Below, in pieces: positions 63,820 to 64,000 of a DNA stretch of 64,000 nt. Source of the DNA: Cytidiella melzeri (Eukaryota; Basidiomycota; Agaricomycetes; Polyporales; Irpicaceae); the NCBI GenBank assembly GCA_022592445.1, contig JABYQR010000047.1:1-64000 (forward strand), in the 5' to 3' direction. The notes under the pieces were generated by a model. It saw only the letters and a list, made by a program, of their open reading frames with translations, was not told where the DNA came from and ran no database searches. Positions within the stretch are counted from its first letter, which is position 1. Each line of letters starts with the position of its first letter. The translations under genes were made by a program, and so were the position numbers.

Positions 63820-64000
63820 GCTTTTGGTCTTTCCTGTGGATGGGGGGAAGTTAGTTAGCGCCCATCTCGATCGCCAGATTTCGTTTGTGGGTTGCGACCG
63901 GGCATTGCCGCGTGACTGTATAGCGTGACAAGCTGCCTGCAGCTGTTACATCACTTAGGCGTGACTCGGCGGCAACTTGGAGGTTAAACAAGCCCAAATA
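63820..64000. other. Upstream region of the uL1 gene
   Basis: 181 bp to the window edge, the start of the uL1 promoter. No complete element named. Confidence 0.4.

Overview
This window is nuclear DNA from a filamentous basidiomycete, most likely an Agaricomycete; the order (perhaps Polyporales) is a guess. Most genes are cut by many short introns of about 47-66 bp with GTRNGT-like donors. Several families are typical of mushrooms: cerato-platanin, CYP arrays, BTB and F-box families, and DUO1 of the DASH complex. I built gene models by hand from splice signals, reading frame and family motifs. Exon lengths were checked so that every join keeps frame; exceptions are stated.

Layout. 0-1.2 kb: low-complexity DNA. 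1.2-5 kb: mitoribosomal uS9m (-), a GRF zinc-finger protein (-) and a proteasome-assembly-chaperone-4-like protein (+); the last two share a 210 bp promoter. 5.4-9.5 kb: Yak1/DYRK kinase (+). 10.3-13.3 kb: CASP/Coy1 golgin, 18 exons (+). 13.4-13.8 kb: secreted cerato-platanin (-). 13.8-18.8 kb: gene-poor degenerate block with one possible secreted protein and a duplicated fragment. 18.8-23.5 kb: BRE1 and DUO1 (-). 23.7-25.3 kb: fungal multi-span membrane protein (-). 26.3-26.9 kb: small BRI3-like membrane protein (+). 27.1 kb: a MITE. 27.3-29.2 kb: mitochondrial tyrosyl-tRNA synthetase (+). 30.4-35.7 kb: three tandem short-chain dehydrogenases, the first a pseudogene. 36.2-37.7 kb: PRMT1/Hmt1. 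38.1-40.2 kb: F-box protein. 40.4-43.0 kb: Mediator MED1. 43.1-44.4 kb: BTB-like protein (-). 44.9-49.7 kb: two tandem cytochromes P450 (-). 50.2-51.3 kb: ILV6 (+). 51.8-54.5 kb: PDK1/Pkh-type kinase (-). 55.0-58.4 kb: COG5 (-). 59.1-60.9 kb: glycine-rich conserved protein (+). 61.3-62.0 kb: 170-aa uncharacterised protein (-). 63.0-63.8 kb: ribosomal protein uL1/L10a (-).

Most of the window is conserved housekeeping biology: Golgi tethering (CASP, COG5), chromatin and transcription (BRE1, PRMT1, MED1), kinetochore (DUO1), kinases (YAK1, PDK1), translation (uS9m, TyrRS, uL1) and branched-chain amino acid synthesis (ILV6). The accessory part is the SDR array, the P450 pair, the secreted proteins and the degenerate 13.8-18.8 kb block. 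I see no clear biosynthetic cluster and no clearly new system. The points most worth checking are the SDR decay series, a P450 whose splice donor is GC where its tandem paralogue has GT, the MITE, and several families without known function.
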